From the NCBI GenBank assembly GCA_000719025.1, contig JODP01000005.1, positions 124,001-188,000 on the forward strand: DNA of 64,000 nucleotides. The letters are read 5' to 3'. The stretch is from Kineosporia aurantiaca JCM 3230. GTDB lineage: Bacteria; Actinomycetota; Actinomycetes; Actinomycetales; Kineosporiaceae. Shown here piece by piece: positions 16,070 through 24,547 of the stretch; the first letter of the stretch is position 1, and each line of letters starts with the position of its first letter. The position numbers and the translations under genes are program-made. The notes below the pieces were generated by a model. The model saw only the letters and a program-made list of their open reading frames with translations, searched no databases and was not told where the DNA came from.

Positions 16070-16990
16070 TCATGCATCGAGGCCGGGGAACGCCGCCAGC
16101 CGGGCCGCCAGCGCAGCATTGCCCTTAACGAACGTCTCCCATCCCGAGGGGACCGGGTCGTGCCGGACCGCCTCCCCGGTGACCACCTGCGTCCATTCGG
16201 AGAGCCGTCCGGCCCGGATCCCGAAGTGCACGCTCAGCCCCTCGTGCCGGCCCGCCAGCTTCAGGCTCGGGGCCCCCTCCACCGTGACCCGCTGCGGAGC
16301 GGTCACCCAGGCCAGGCCCTCCAGTTCGTCCTGGATCGCCGCCGCGATCTCGAAAAGCAGCCCGGCAGAAGCTTCCTCACGCCGCTCCCGCAACCTTTCC
16401 AGCGCCTGCGGTACGGCCTCCCCCGAGCCCTCCAGAACGGCCGTGATCCGGCCCAGCAGCATCTCCCGATCGTCCGGGCCGACGCCCCGCATCGCCGCCA
16501 TGTCCCGTTCGGCCGGGCTGAGCCGGGTCGAGGTGTAGCCCAGCGGATAGCACCGGGCCAGCCCCGCGACCGCCGCCCGCACCTTGCGTGACCCTAAGTA
16601 GGGCCCAAAGAATCGCACGCCGGGACGCGGATCGACGCTGAACACCGGATCCAGCCGCAGAGCCGCGGGTGCGCTGTCCAGCCGGATGTATGAGGTCAGT
16701 TCCTGCCCGCCGCGGGCCCGGTTCCAGCGCGGCTTGCGGTGCTCCAGCAGATTCCGCTCCAGCCAGGCCGCCTCGTGCTCGGACGCGCAGACCAGGGCTT
16801 CGATCCCGGCGATCTGCGGCACCATCCGCCGCAGCCGCGGCCGGTCCCGCAGATCTCCCCAGTACGAGCTGACCCGGCGGCGCAGGTTTCCGGCCCGGCC
16901 GATGTAGAGCGCCCGGCCGGCGCCGTCCCGGAAACGGTAGACGCCCGGCTCGGTGGGCAGGACGGCCACCGCGGCCGGACGCGTACTCAT
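16070..16990 (-). CDS. GIY-YIG nuclease, Cho/UvrC N-terminal-like
   Basis: The 306-residue protein begins with a GIY-YIG domain (GVYRFRDGAGRALYIGRAGNLRRRV; catalytic Tyr, Arg, and Glu in LERNLLEHRKPRWN) and continues with a region like the UvrC segment after its nuclease domain (FFGPYLGSRKVRAAVAGLARCYPL). It lacks the UvrC C-terminal RNase H-like and HhH domains, so it resembles Cho, which makes an alternative 3' incision in nucleotide excision repair. The ATG has no ribosome site but a TAGGGT box seven nt upstream, suggesting a leaderless mRNA. Confidence 0.82.
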   Translation of the reverse strand: MSTRPAAVAVLPTEPGVYRFRDGAGRALYIGRAGNLRRRVSSYWGDLRDRPRLRRMVPQIAGIEALVCASEHEAAWLERNLLEHRKPRWNRARGGQELTSYIRLDSAPAALRLDPVFSVDPRPGVRFFGPYLGSRKVRAAVAGLARCYPLGYTSTRLSPAERDMAAMRGVGPDDREMLLGRITAVLEGSGEAVPQALERLRERREEASAGLLFEIAAAIQDELEGLAWVTAPQRVTVEGAPSLKLAGRHEGLSVHFGIRAGRLSEWTQVVTGEAVRHDPVPSGWETFVKGNAALAARLAAFPGLDA

Positions 16991-16997
16991 GGGCCGA

Positions 16998-17003
16998 ACC
17001 CTA
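16998..17003 (-). promoter_or_regulatory. Leaderless -10 box for Cho-like nuclease
   Basis: TAGGGT on the minus strand is separated by seven bases from the ATG at 16990; no Shine-Dalgarno is present. Confidence 0.55.
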
Positions 17004-17094
17004 CGGGTGTGCGATTCAACGAGAAGGTGTCCTCCAGGTGAGCAACAGGAGACGACTACGGTTACAGTCGGGCGCCCGAACTCGGAGGTTCCCC

Positions 17095-17715
17095 ATGCGG
17101 CTCAGACTGACGCCCCGCGACACCACCATCATCGACATGCTCGTCCAGGCCGGTAACGCCCTCGTCCAAGGGGCCGATCTGCTGACCGCCGTGATCGACG
17201 CCCCGTTCGAGGACCGGGCCGACCTGCTGGTCCGGATGCGCGACGCCGAACACGCCAGCGACGAGATCGTGCACGCCACGATGCGCAAGCTGAACAGCAC
17301 GTTCGTCACCCCCTTCGACCGGGCCGACATCTACGCCCTGGCCTCGGCGCTGGACGACTGCATGGACAACATGGAGGCGGCCGCGGACATGCTGGTGCTG
17401 GCCAACCCGGCCCGCCTGCCCCGCGGTGTCCAGACCCAGCTGTCGGTGCTGCGGGACCAGGCCCGGATCACCGCCGGCGCCCTGCCCGGGCTGCACACCA
17501 TGAAGGGCCTCGAGGAGTACTGGGTCGAGATCAACCGGCTGGAGAACGACGGCGACGAGGTCTGGCGGGACATGCTGGCCGAGCTCTACTCCGGCGCCTA
17601 CCAGCCCCTCGAGCTGCTCAAGGTGCGCGAGGTCATCGACGCGCTGGAGGAGGCCGCGGACGCGTTCGAGCTGGTCTCCCACCATGTCGAGACGATCGTG
17701 GTCAAGGAGTCCTGA
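17095..17715 (+). CDS. DUF47 / PhoU-like phosphate transport accessory protein
   Basis: The 206-residue, all-helical protein belongs to the DUF47 group of PhoU-like proteins that partner PiT transporters. It shows the paired Glu/Asp helices (RMRDAEHASDEIVHATMRKLNSTFVTPFDRADIYALASALDDCMD and INRLENDGDEVWRDML) that bind metal clusters in PhoU-fold proteins, seen here in segments. ATG 17095 has GGAGG seven nt upstream. It ends four nt before the PiT gene, so the two form an operon. Role: probable gate or regulator of phosphate uptake. Confidence 0.88.
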   Translation: MRLRLTPRDTTIIDMLVQAGNALVQGADLLTAVIDAPFEDRADLLVRMRDAEHASDEIVHATMRKLNSTFVTPFDRADIYALASALDDCMDNMEAAADMLVLANPARLPRGVQTQLSVLRDQARITAGALPGLHTMKGLEEYWVEINRLENDGDEVWRDMLAELYSGAYQPLELLKVREVIDALEEAADAFELVSHHVETIVVKES

Positions 17716-17718
17716 GCA

Positions 17719-18720
17719 GTGTCCCTGACCCTCATCCTGGTGGTCCTGGTCATCGTCGTGGCCCTGGTGTTCGACTACACCAACGGCTTTCACGACGCCG
17801 CCAACGCGATCGCCACCGCCGTCTCCACCCGCGCCCTCAGCCCTCGCAAGGCGCTGGCCATGGCCGCGGTCTTCAACGTCGTCGGGGCCCTGCTGGGCCA
17901 CGGCGTGGCCGAGACCGTGGGCAGCGGCATCATCAGTCCCCCGAACGGCCACGAGGGCCTGCTGATCGTGCTCTCCGGCATCATCGGCGCCATCACCTGG
18001 AACCTCTTCACCTGGGCGCTGGGGCTGCCCTCGTCCTCCTCGCACGCCCTGATCGGGGGCCTGGCCGGGGCGGCCGTGGTGGTCTCCTCGCCGGTGCACT
18101 GGTCGGTGATCCTGGACAAGGTCGTCATCCCGATGGTGATCTCGCCGCTGGTCGGCTTCGGCCTGGCCTTCCTGGCCATGATCGGGGTGCTCTGGCTGTT
18201 CCGCCGGGCCCGGCCCAGCCCGGTCACCCGGGGGTTCCGCACCGCCCAGATCGCCTCGGCCGCGGCCATGTCGCTCGGGCACGGGCTGCAGGACGCGCAG
18301 AAGACCATGGGCGTGATGACGCTGGCCCTGGTCGCCGGCGGATACCAGGCCCACGGCAACGACATCCCGCTGTGGGTGACCCTCTCGGCGGCCACCGCGA
18401 TCAGCCTCGGCACGGCCTCCGGCGGCTGGCGGATCATGCGCACCCTGGGCCGGGGCGTCATCGAGCTCGACCCGGCGCGTGGCTTCGTGGCCGAAACCGT
18501 GGCGTCCTCGGTGCTTTACACCACCGCCTACGCGTTCCACGCCCCGATCTCCACGACCCACACTATCACCGCGGCGATCATGGGCGTCGGGGCGACCAAG
18601 CGCCGTTCCGCCGTCCGCTGGGGTGTGGCCGGTGACATCCTCACCGCCTGGGTGCTGACACTGCCCGCCGCCGCACTGGTGGCCGGTCTGGTCAGCCTGC
18701 TCCTGCACCCGCTCGCCTAG
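17719..18720 (+). CDS. pit: PiT-family inorganic phosphate transporter
   Basis: The 333-residue membrane protein has about ten helices and both halves of the inverted PiT repeat: FDYTNGFHDAANAIATAVSTRALSP near the N-terminus and FHAPISTTHTITAAIMGVG near the C-terminus, plus LPSSSSHALIGGLAGAA and MSLGHGLQDAQKTMG. It should import metal-phosphate with protons or sodium. The GTG start follows the DUF47 stop by three bases, indicating translational coupling. The central cytoplasmic loop is short, as usual in actinobacteria. Confidence 0.93.
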   Translation: MSLTLILVVLVIVVALVFDYTNGFHDAANAIATAVSTRALSPRKALAMAAVFNVVGALLGHGVAETVGSGIISPPNGHEGLLIVLSGIIGAITWNLFTWALGLPSSSSHALIGGLAGAAVVVSSPVHWSVILDKVVIPMVISPLVGFGLAFLAMIGVLWLFRRARPSPVTRGFRTAQIASAAAMSLGHGLQDAQKTMGVMTLALVAGGYQAHGNDIPLWVTLSAATAISLGTASGGWRIMRTLGRGVIELDPARGFVAETVASSVLYTTAYAFHAPISTTHTITAAIMGVGATKRRSAVRWGVAGDILTAWVLTLPAAALVAGLVSLLLHPLA

Positions 18721-18723
18721 TCC

Positions 18724-18729
18724 TAAAAT
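18724..18729 (+). promoter_or_regulatory. Leaderless -10 box for HEAT-repeat gene
   Basis: TAAAAT lies seven bases before GTG 18737, directly after the phosphate transporter stop codon. It provides an independent leaderless start inside what would otherwise look like one operon. Confidence 0.6.
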
Positions 18730-18736
18730 CGGGACC

Positions 18737-20725
18737 GTGCTGGACGATCTGGACACCGTTCCCTGGGCCGGGCTGACCCACGCCTACGGCGCGGCCGAGG
18801 ATGTCCCGGAGCTCCTCAGGGCGGTCGGCTCACCCGACGCCGATCGCGCTCAGGAGGCCGTCGAGGAGCTGTACGGCACGCTTTTCCACCAGGGCTCGGT
18901 GTATCCGGCAACCGCTGCCGCGATCCCGTTCCTGGCCGAGCTGGCCTGCCACGCAGCCCACCAGCGAGACGAATTAGTGACGCTGGTGGGCCTGTTGGCC
19001 GATCCGCGGCACGCCGGTGGTCCAGACTTCCCAGAAATGGTGGACGCCGTCGGGCGGCAGTTGCCCGTCCTGCTCACCCTGCTGGACGACCCGGACCCCG
19101 AGATCCGCCTGGCCGCGGTCCACGCGGTCACCCGAGCGGGCGGTCCGGCCCTGTGGCCGCGCTGGGAGGTGGAGACCGACCCCAAGGTGCGCGGGTCGCT
19201 GGCCCTGGCGCTAGGAGAGGTGGACCCGGGCCCGGCCGCCTCGGTGCTGTCTGCGGAGGCCGTCAGCGGTGCTGCACCGGTACGGGTGGCGGCGGCCGTG
19301 GCCTTGCTCCGTAACGGCACACCATGGCCGGAGGGCACGGTTGCCGCCTTGGTGGACGCGATCGACAGCGGCGCCTCGATGCCCTACGTCTGGTCCGGCA
19401 CCGACTGGTTCTCGGAGCTGATGGAGATGCTTCCCCTCAGCCGAGGCGCCGAACTGCTCAGGGCGCTGCTCGCCTCCCCCGTCGCGGCAACCCGCACGGC
19501 CGGTCTCTGGGCGGCGAGCAGCGTATGCGACCTACGGCGTTGCGCCCCGGCGACGCTCGTGCCGATCATGGCGCCTGCGCTGCACGATCCGGATTCGGGG
19601 GTACGCCGATCCGCGGCCCAGACGCTGGCCGGGGCAGGGAGCGCGACCGGTCAGCTGGCCGACGAGCTGGCCGAGATCGCCCGCGACGTGTCCCAGCGGC
19701 CGACCCCGGCCGCAGAGTCCTACGCCCTGCTGACCCTGATGCGGCTGGGCGATCCTCGCTGGGTCGCGCTGCTGTGTTCTGCGGCCGAACACGGTTACCG
19801 GCCCGGTTGGTCCGGCCCGATCCGGCTGACCGACCCCGTGCTGACCGCGGTCCGGAACATCCTGTCCGCCCAACCCGCGCGGGCGGACGTCCTCACTTCG
19901 ATCATCTGGCGCTGGGGACCGGACGCCGCGGCCGCGATTCCCGAGTTGGTGGCCGCCCTCGCCCAGATCCCGGCCACCACCGCCACCGCCGTCGCCGGGG
20001 CCCTGCTGGCCCTGGGCCACGAGGAACCCGCCGCCGAGCCGCATTACCGGCAGCGGGTCGACGAACTGCGCGATCTGCGGTCGGCCGCCGCGATCTGGCA
20101 CCTGACCAGCGACACCGAGCCGATCCTGGACCTCCTGGGTTCGGCGCTGTCCGGGCAGCGCCTGACCCTTCCCGATTCCCTGACGTTCCTGGACGAGCTC
20201 GGCCCTCTCCTGCAGCCGCTGGTCCCGGCCGCCCGCGCGCTGCTCACCGGAGTCGCGGCACCGGTGCAGCCGAACCGGGAGATCCAGGTCCTGGCCGCCC
20301 GGATCCTGACCGTCACCGGCGACCCGGACGCCGGCCTGAGCACGCTCGCGGCCATCCTGACGGCCGGCAACACCCCCGCCCGGGCCGCGGCCGACCTGGC
20401 GGGATTCTTCCCAGTCCTGGAAAAGCAGCTACGGCTGCGCCTGACCGACCCCTGGGCCCGGGTCGCGGCCGCCCGCGCCCTGGCCCGGCTCGGCGTGCCC
20501 ACCGCCGAACTGGCCGAGCCCTTGGTCCACGGAATCACCGACTACGCCGGACGTTCCGGTCTCCCGGTCATCCTCGAGCTCCAGGCCCGCGAGACCGTTC
20601 CCGGCCTGCAACGGCTGGTCGACGCCGACGAGAGACTGAACGTCACTGGCGGTGGGGACATCGTCTGGGCCGACGAACTGCTGCGCGACCAGATCCGGCA
20701 GGCGATCGCCCAACTCAGGGAATGA
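18737..20725 (+). CDS. HEAT-repeat protein, function unknown
   Basis: The 662-residue soluble protein is built of helical HEAT/PBS-lyase-like repeats throughout, for example LLTLLDDPDPEIRLAAVHAVTRAGG, PVRVAAAVALLRNG, ALHDPDSGVRRSAAQTLAGAG and LRLTDPWARVAAARALARLG. The first 80 residues (LDTVPWAGLTHAYGAAEDVPELL, then YGTLFHQGSVYPATAAAIPFLAELA) form a conserved actinobacterial N-terminus. There is no catalytic motif. Such proteins are scaffolds; some sit next to toxin or SMI1/KNR4-type immunity genes, but no such partner is visible here. Its 3' end overlaps the convergent oxidoreductase by 11 bp. Confidence 0.8.
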   Translation: MLDDLDTVPWAGLTHAYGAAEDVPELLRAVGSPDADRAQEAVEELYGTLFHQGSVYPATAAAIPFLAELACHAAHQRDELVTLVGLLADPRHAGGPDFPEMVDAVGRQLPVLLTLLDDPDPEIRLAAVHAVTRAGGPALWPRWEVETDPKVRGSLALALGEVDPGPAASVLSAEAVSGAAPVRVAAAVALLRNGTPWPEGTVAALVDAIDSGASMPYVWSGTDWFSELMEMLPLSRGAELLRALLASPVAATRTAGLWAASSVCDLRRCAPATLVPIMAPALHDPDSGVRRSAAQTLAGAGSATGQLADELAEIARDVSQRPTPAAESYALLTLMRLGDPRWVALLCSAAEHGYRPGWSGPIRLTDPVLTAVRNILSAQPARADVLTSIIWRWGPDAAAAIPELVAALAQIPATTATAVAGALLALGHEEPAAEPHYRQRVDELRDLRSAAAIWHLTSDTEPILDLLGSALSGQRLTLPDSLTFLDELGPLLQPLVPAARALLTGVAAPVQPNREIQVLAARILTVTGDPDAGLSTLAAILTAGNTPARAAADLAGFFPVLEKQLRLRLTDPWARVAAARALARLGVPTAELAEPLVHGITDYAGRSGLPVILELQARETVPGLQRLVDADERLNVTGGGDIVWADELLRDQIRQAIAQLRE

Positions 20726-21683
20726 GCAGGGCCTTACCCACCACGCGGCGTTCCTCGATGGCCCGATGCGCCTCGGCCGCCTGCTCCAACGGTAGCTCCA
20801 GCCCGATCCACGGACGTAAACGCCCGGCTGCGGCCAGGTCCAGCGCAGCCGCTCCCAGCCGCGCCCTTTCCTGCGGGCCGAACTGGACGTCGGCGATTCC
20901 TCGGACCGTGAGTCCCCGCTGAGCCGCGTATTCCCGCTCTACCGAAGCAAACCCGCCGCTGGCCGCACCATGGGCCGACACGCGTCCACCATCGGCCACC
21001 AACTCGACCCCCTGAGAACCCAGCGAGCCCCCGGCGCCGTCGAGCAACAGGTCGGCCGGACGGTCGCCGAAAGCGTCACGGACCGCGCCCTCCCATTCCG
21101 GCTGACCGTAGTCAACCGCCTGTGCGCCCAGCTTTCTCACCAGGTCGAGCTTCTGGGAACCACGGGCCGCCCCGACCACCTGAGCACCCGCCGCCACGGC
21201 CAACTGCACCAGCAGAAGGCCCATTCCGCCCGCCGCCGCCAGGATCAGCACCCGCTCGCCGGAATTCAGCCCGACCTTCTCCAGAACTCCCAGCGCAGTC
21301 ACCCCGTCGTGGCCCAGGGCAGCCGCCGTGCGGGGATCCAGACCTGCTGGAACCGGCCAGGCCCGAACCAGTTCCGTTGCCACCAGCTCCGCATAGGCGG
21401 ACTTCGTCCCCGAACCCGCCAGGACCCGTCGCCCCAGCCAGTCCGGGGAAACCTGCGCGCCCACGGCCACCACGGTCCCGGCGGCTGCTCCCCCCGGCAC
21501 GTAGGGCACCGTGATGCCGAACCAGTCGCCCGCGGTTCCCTGGCGGATCCGGGTCTCCACGAAGATGGTGTCGACCGCCTCCGCCCGGACCACCACCTCG
21601 CCCGGCCCGGGAACCGGGTCCGGCAACTCCACCGGGGTGAGCACTTCCGGCCCACCGAACCGGTCGACCCGAATCGCGCGCAT
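20715..21683 (-). CDS. MDR-family quinone oxidoreductase / zinc-type dehydrogenase
   Basis: The 322-residue protein has the GroES-like N-terminal fold (MRAIRVDRFGGPEVL, PGPGEVVVRAEAV) and a Rossmann domain with ILAAAGGMGLLLVQLAVAAGAQVVG. No structural-zinc Cys cluster is present, so it fits NADPH:quinone oxidoreductase (QorA-like). The residue run DLLLDGAGGS matches the decayed fragment at 6796-7017. The ATG has a TACCGT box seven bases upstream and no ribosome site. It is convergent with the HEAT-repeat gene. Confidence 0.88.
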   Translation of the reverse strand: MRAIRVDRFGGPEVLTPVELPDPVPGPGEVVVRAEAVDTIFVETRIRQGTAGDWFGITVPYVPGGAAAGTVVAVGAQVSPDWLGRRVLAGSGTKSAYAELVATELVRAWPVPAGLDPRTAAALGHDGVTALGVLEKVGLNSGERVLILAAAGGMGLLLVQLAVAAGAQVVGAARGSQKLDLVRKLGAQAVDYGQPEWEGAVRDAFGDRPADLLLDGAGGSLGSQGVELVADGGRVSAHGAASGGFASVEREYAAQRGLTVRGIADVQFGPQERARLGAAALDLAAAGRLRPWIGLELPLEQAAEAHRAIEERRVVGKALLIP

Positions 21684-21690
21684 GCCGACG

Positions 21691-21696
21691 ACGGTA
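21691..21696 (-). promoter_or_regulatory. Leaderless -10 box for quinone oxidoreductase
   Basis: TACCGT on the minus strand lies seven bases before ATG 21683; no ribosome-binding sequence is seen. Confidence 0.5.
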
Positions 21697-21751
21697 GGAG
21701 TTCAAGCGCGCTTCAGGTCAAGGCACTTTTGGGATCCGGCGGACCGGCTGC

Positions 21752-21757
21752 CAAAAT
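21752..21757 (+). promoter_or_regulatory. Candidate leaderless -10 box
   Basis: CAAAAT is seven bases before GTG 21765, the same geometry as the HEAT-gene TAAAAT box, though its first base is off consensus. Confidence 0.35.
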
Positions 21758-21764
21758 ACGCTCC

Positions 21765-22328
21765 GTGCCTCTGACGCCCTCGACGAACCTGCAAGCCGCC
21801 TCGTGGATCACCGACACCGAACAGGACTGGACCGAACTGGCCGGCTTCGGCCCCGCCGGCCTCCCCGGACACGTGCGGGTGCGCATCCTCCCCGACCCCG
21901 AGCGTCCGTTCCTGAGCGAGAACGATGCCCCCTCGGTCCCCGGCGCGCTCTCCGAGGAGGAACAGATCCGGACCATTGTGGACGTCCTTGGGCGCCACAC
22001 CGGCACCCCGGACGATGCGTACTTCTGCCTGTGGGACGGGTGGGGCACCCGCATCCCCGGCTTCAAACCGATGGTGCGCATCCCCAACCGCGCCTATTAC
22101 CTGTTCCAGGGCCCGCTCGCCGACCTCGGCCGGTGGGGCACGGACGACGACTCCCCGGCGCCCGCCTTCGTCTGGCCCGCCGATCAGGCCTGGTGCCTGG
22201 CCAAGGACGTGGACCAGCACTGGATCGGGGTCGGGGCCGACGAGGCGGCCCTGCAGGAGCTGCTCGGCCATCCGCAGCTGGACGTGGTCAAGGCCGATCC
22301 GGCCGAGCAGCAGCCGTTCTACCTCTAG
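21765..22328 (+). CDS. Conserved actinobacterial hypothetical protein
   Basis: The 187-residue acidic soluble protein has no signal peptide or membrane helix. It is rich in aromatic and Pro residues, with motifs LPGHVRVRILPDPERPF, YFCLWDGWG, NRAYYLFQGPLADL and PAFVWPADQAWCLAKDVDQHWIGVG. It resembles uncharacterised proteins common in Streptomyces and relatives. I recognise no catalytic site. The GTG start is supported by the abrupt loss of codon bias upstream and by a -10-like box. It is divergent from the quinone oxidoreductase. Confidence 0.7.
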   Translation: MPLTPSTNLQAASWITDTEQDWTELAGFGPAGLPGHVRVRILPDPERPFLSENDAPSVPGALSEEEQIRTIVDVLGRHTGTPDDAYFCLWDGWGTRIPGFKPMVRIPNRAYYLFQGPLADLGRWGTDDDSPAPAFVWPADQAWCLAKDVDQHWIGVGADEAALQELLGHPQLDVVKADPAEQQPFYL

Positions 22329-22406
22329 CCGGTAATTCGGTGGTGACGATCGCGGCGGGCTGCTAACTTCCGGGCAACCGCGACCCCGCCCGAGGAGGTG
22401 AGACCC

Positions 22407-22460
22407 ATGCACGCTGTACCGCTGTGGGTGCTCCCCCTCCCGTCACGGCCGGGCGACTGA
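22407..22460 (+). CDS. 17-residue leader peptide upstream of patatin-like gene
   Basis: An ATG at 22407 is preceded by GAGGAGGTG, the strongest ribosome site in the region, and the frame closes after 17 residues (MHAVPLWVLPLPSRPGD). The peptide is rich in Pro, Leu and Val and has one Trp. Its stop codon sits in the loop side of the first of two hairpins that precede the patatin-like gene 56 bp downstream. This is the architecture of a ribosome-mediated attenuator. The sensed amino acid or stress is not clear. Confidence 0.6.
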   Translation: MHAVPLWVLPLPSRPGD

Positions 22461-22501
22461 CGTAGGTGTCGCCGGGAGCGCCTGACTCATTGGGCTCTCC
22501 C
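22452..22501 (+). promoter_or_regulatory. Two successive hairpins after the leader peptide
   Basis: Hairpin 1 pairs GGCGAC (22452-22457) with GTCGCC (22468-22473) and includes the leader's last codons. Hairpin 2 pairs GGGAG (22474-22478) with CTCCC (22497-22501), extended inwards by three more pairs after a mismatch. It ends immediately before the GAAAGG ribosome site of the patatin-like gene, so it may terminate transcription or mask translation. Confidence 0.5.
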
Positions 22502-22515
22502 GAAAGGCACAACCT

Positions 22516-23424
22516 ATGCATCACAACCTTGCCCTGGTTCTCGGTGGCGGCGGGGCGGTCGGACAGGCCTGGCAGATCGGCGTCATCGCCGGCCTGGCCG
22601 AGGCCGGCCACGATCTGAACCGGGCCGCGGACCTGGTGATCGGCACCTCCTCCGGTTCCACCTCGGCCGCCTGGGTGCGCAGCGGCCTCTCGGCGGCCGA
22701 ACTGCTGGACTTGGTGCTGTCCGCGCCCAGCCCGTCAACGCCGCCGACCCGGTCTGCTCGTCCGGCACCGATGACCGCCCTGTTCCAGCGCCTGCGGGAG
22801 ATCGGCGCCGCCGCCACCTCCCCGGCCGACCTGCAACGGGCGATGGGGGCCTTCGCCCTGGAAAGCAACGCCACGTTCGGTCCCGAGGTGGCCGGACAAC
22901 GCCGGGCCCTGGTCGCCGCCCGCCTGCCCCGCACCGAGTGGTCGCAGCGGCCGATGATCGCGGTGGCCCTCGATGCCCATACCGGCGAACTGGCCGCGTT
23001 GGACCGCGACTCCGGGGTCGATCTGGTGGACGCGCTCACCGCCAGCACGGCGCTGCCCGGCGGCACTCCCACCCATAGCGTCAACGGGCGGCATTACATC
23101 AACGGAGGCGTGCGTTCCGCCGACAACGCCGACCTGGCGTCGGGTTATGCGAACGTCGTGGTGCTTTCGCCGTTCGGCGGGTGGGAGCAGAGGACGCTGC
23201 CCCCGGGTCAGTTCGAGGGCGTACGTCGGTTTCCCGGCACCCACCCGGCGAGCCAGGTTGAGGAGCTGCGCAAGCAGGGCAGCCGGGTCGAGCTGATCAC
23301 CCCGGACGCCGATTCCCTGGAGGCCATGGGCGTCAACCAGATGGACCCGGCCACCCGCGCCCCCTCGGCCCGGGCCGGGCACGCCCAGGGCCGGCGGGAA
23401 GCGGCGCGAGTGTCGTTCGTCTGA
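22516..23424 (+). CDS. Patatin-like phospholipase family protein
   Basis: The 302-residue protein starts with the patatin oxyanion loop (LALVLGGGGAVGQAWQIGVI) and has the nucleophile elbow GTSSGS at about residue 43. Where the catalytic Asp of the Ser-Asp dyad is expected (D-G-G/A), the sequence is YINGGVRSADNADLA, with Asn instead of Asp. The protein is otherwise full length. It may therefore be poorly active or use another residue. GAAAGG is eight nt before the ATG. Expected substrates are membrane lipids. It sits behind a leader peptide and hairpins, and a strong terminator follows. Confidence 0.85.
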   Translation: MHHNLALVLGGGGAVGQAWQIGVIAGLAEAGHDLNRAADLVIGTSSGSTSAAWVRSGLSAAELLDLVLSAPSPSTPPTRSARPAPMTALFQRLREIGAAATSPADLQRAMGAFALESNATFGPEVAGQRRALVAARLPRTEWSQRPMIAVALDAHTGELAALDRDSGVDLVDALTASTALPGGTPTHSVNGRHYINGGVRSADNADLASGYANVVVLSPFGGWEQRTLPPGQFEGVRRFPGTHPASQVEELRKQGSRVELITPDADSLEAMGVNQMDPATRAPSARAGHAQGRREAARVSFV

Positions 23425-23432
23425 CCCCTGAG

Positions 23433-23469
23433 CGTCACGGTGGTCGGCCCTCAGCCGGCCACCGTGACG
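23433..23469 (+). terminator. Terminator hairpin after patatin-like gene
   Basis: CGTCACGGTGGTCGGC (23433-23448) pairs with GCCGGCCACCGTGACG (23454-23469) with one G-U pair and a five-base CCTCA loop. It lies nine bases after the stop codon. Confidence 0.75.
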
Positions 23470-23563
23470 GCTGTCACCACCCTGAGGGACTCCATGACCG
23501 CGGGTTCGCTGCCGAAGGACTCTGCGGAGGACACCGGTCTGACAATGCCGCCAGGGAGTACCG

Positions 23564-24037
23564 ATGACGAACGACACGATTGCCGCCAGCCTGGACCTGA
23601 TCCTCGCGGACGCCCGGCACGCCCTGCAGCAGCTGACCGGCACCGATACCTGGAAGCACCTGCTGGTCGGGACCAGCCAGGGCACCGCCCGCGGCGCCGA
23701 CCACGCGGCCGTCTACGCCTGTCCCGACCGCCACGACATCGCCATCGTCTCCTTCCCCCACCGCCTGGTGATGCAGCCGAACGTCCATGACACCCTGCGC
23801 CACGTCCGGGTCTTCCCCCGCCACCGGGTGATCGTCGCCTCCGCCGCGCACCTCACCGGCCCGGTCCGCGGCATGGAGAACCAGATGCTCGACGATCCGG
23901 TCCGGGCCCGGGAGGACCTGCTCCTGATCGTCCCGGACGCCTCCTCCCCCAGCGGCATGGCCGAGATCCGGGTCACCGGGGACCAGAGCGGTGAGGTGGC
24001 CCGGGCGGTCGCGGAACTGCACGCGCTGAAGGTCTGA
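23564..24037 (+). CDS. Conserved hypothetical protein
   Basis: The 157-residue soluble protein starts at an ATG with GGGAG seven nt upstream. It has an N-terminal helix (LDLILADARHALQQLTG), then an alternating strand pattern (HDIAIVSFPHRLVM, VRVFPRHRVIVASAAHL, EDLLLIVPDASS, MAEIRVTGD) and a C-terminal helix. I recognise no family. It has no membrane segment or metal motif. It lies three bases from the convergent HAD phosphatase stop. Confidence 0.65.
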   Translation: MTNDTIAASLDLILADARHALQQLTGTDTWKHLLVGTSQGTARGADHAAVYACPDRHDIAIVSFPHRLVMQPNVHDTLRHVRVFPRHRVIVASAAHLTGPVRGMENQMLDDPVRAREDLLLIVPDASSPSGMAEIRVTGDQSGEVARAVAELHALKV

Positions 24038-24040
24038 GCT

Positions 24041-24547
24041 TCAGGCCGGCTGGTTGACCGCGTTCTCCAGCATGAGCTCGACCTCCGCCAGGGTCTTTCC
24101 CGACGGGGAGGCGACGAGCACACTCTGAGCCCCCGCCCGCCGGGCCGCTTCCAGGTCCTTGGGCTCGTCCCCGACCACCAGGCACTCCCCCGGACGCACG
24201 CCCAGCGACTTCGCCGCCGACTCGATGAGCCCGGGCGCGGGCTTGCGGCAGGCGCACTCCTCCCACGGAGCGTGCGGGCAGATCTTCCAAGTGTCGAAAG
24301 GCCCCAAATAGCGCTCAATCCGGAGATTGACCCGCTCCACGTCCTCGAAGTCGAGCATTCCGCGGCCGACCGCCGACTGGTTGGTCACCACGCCGATCCG
24401 GAGCCCCAGGTCGCGCATGCGTTGCACGCACCGGGCGGCTCCTGGCATCAGCTCGACCAGGTCGGGATCGCCGTTGTACGGGACATTGCGCACCAGCGTG
24501 CCGTCCCGGTCGAAGAGCACGGCTCGAATCACACCATCAACTCCCAT
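24041..24547 (-). CDS. HAD-IIIA phosphatase, GmhB-like (heptose bisphosphatase / histidinol-phosphatase type)
   Basis: The 168-residue HAD enzyme has motif I IRAVLFDRDGTLV, motif II GVVTNQSAVGRG, motif III Lys in CRKPAPGLI, and motif IV VVGDEPKDLEAARRAGA. The CPHAPWEECACRKP stretch resembles the zinc loop of GmhB/HisB-N enzymes. It should dephosphorylate a small sugar phosphate. The start is taken as ATG 24547; a GTG at 24532 with GGGAG upstream is an alternative. No heptose pathway gene is nearby, so the substrate is open. Confidence 0.82.
   Translation of the reverse strand: MGVDGVIRAVLFDRDGTLVRNVPYNGDPDLVELMPGAARCVQRMRDLGLRIGVVTNQSAVGRGMLDFEDVERVNLRIERYLGPFDTWKICPHAPWEECACRKPAPGLIESAAKSLGVRPGECLVVGDEPKDLEAARRAGAQSVLVASPSGKTLAEVELMLENAVNQPA

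Noticed and set aside
17062..18756. 564-codon minus-strand frame opposite DUF47-PiT
   Set aside because: Antisense shadow; the plus-strand proteins are clear family members.
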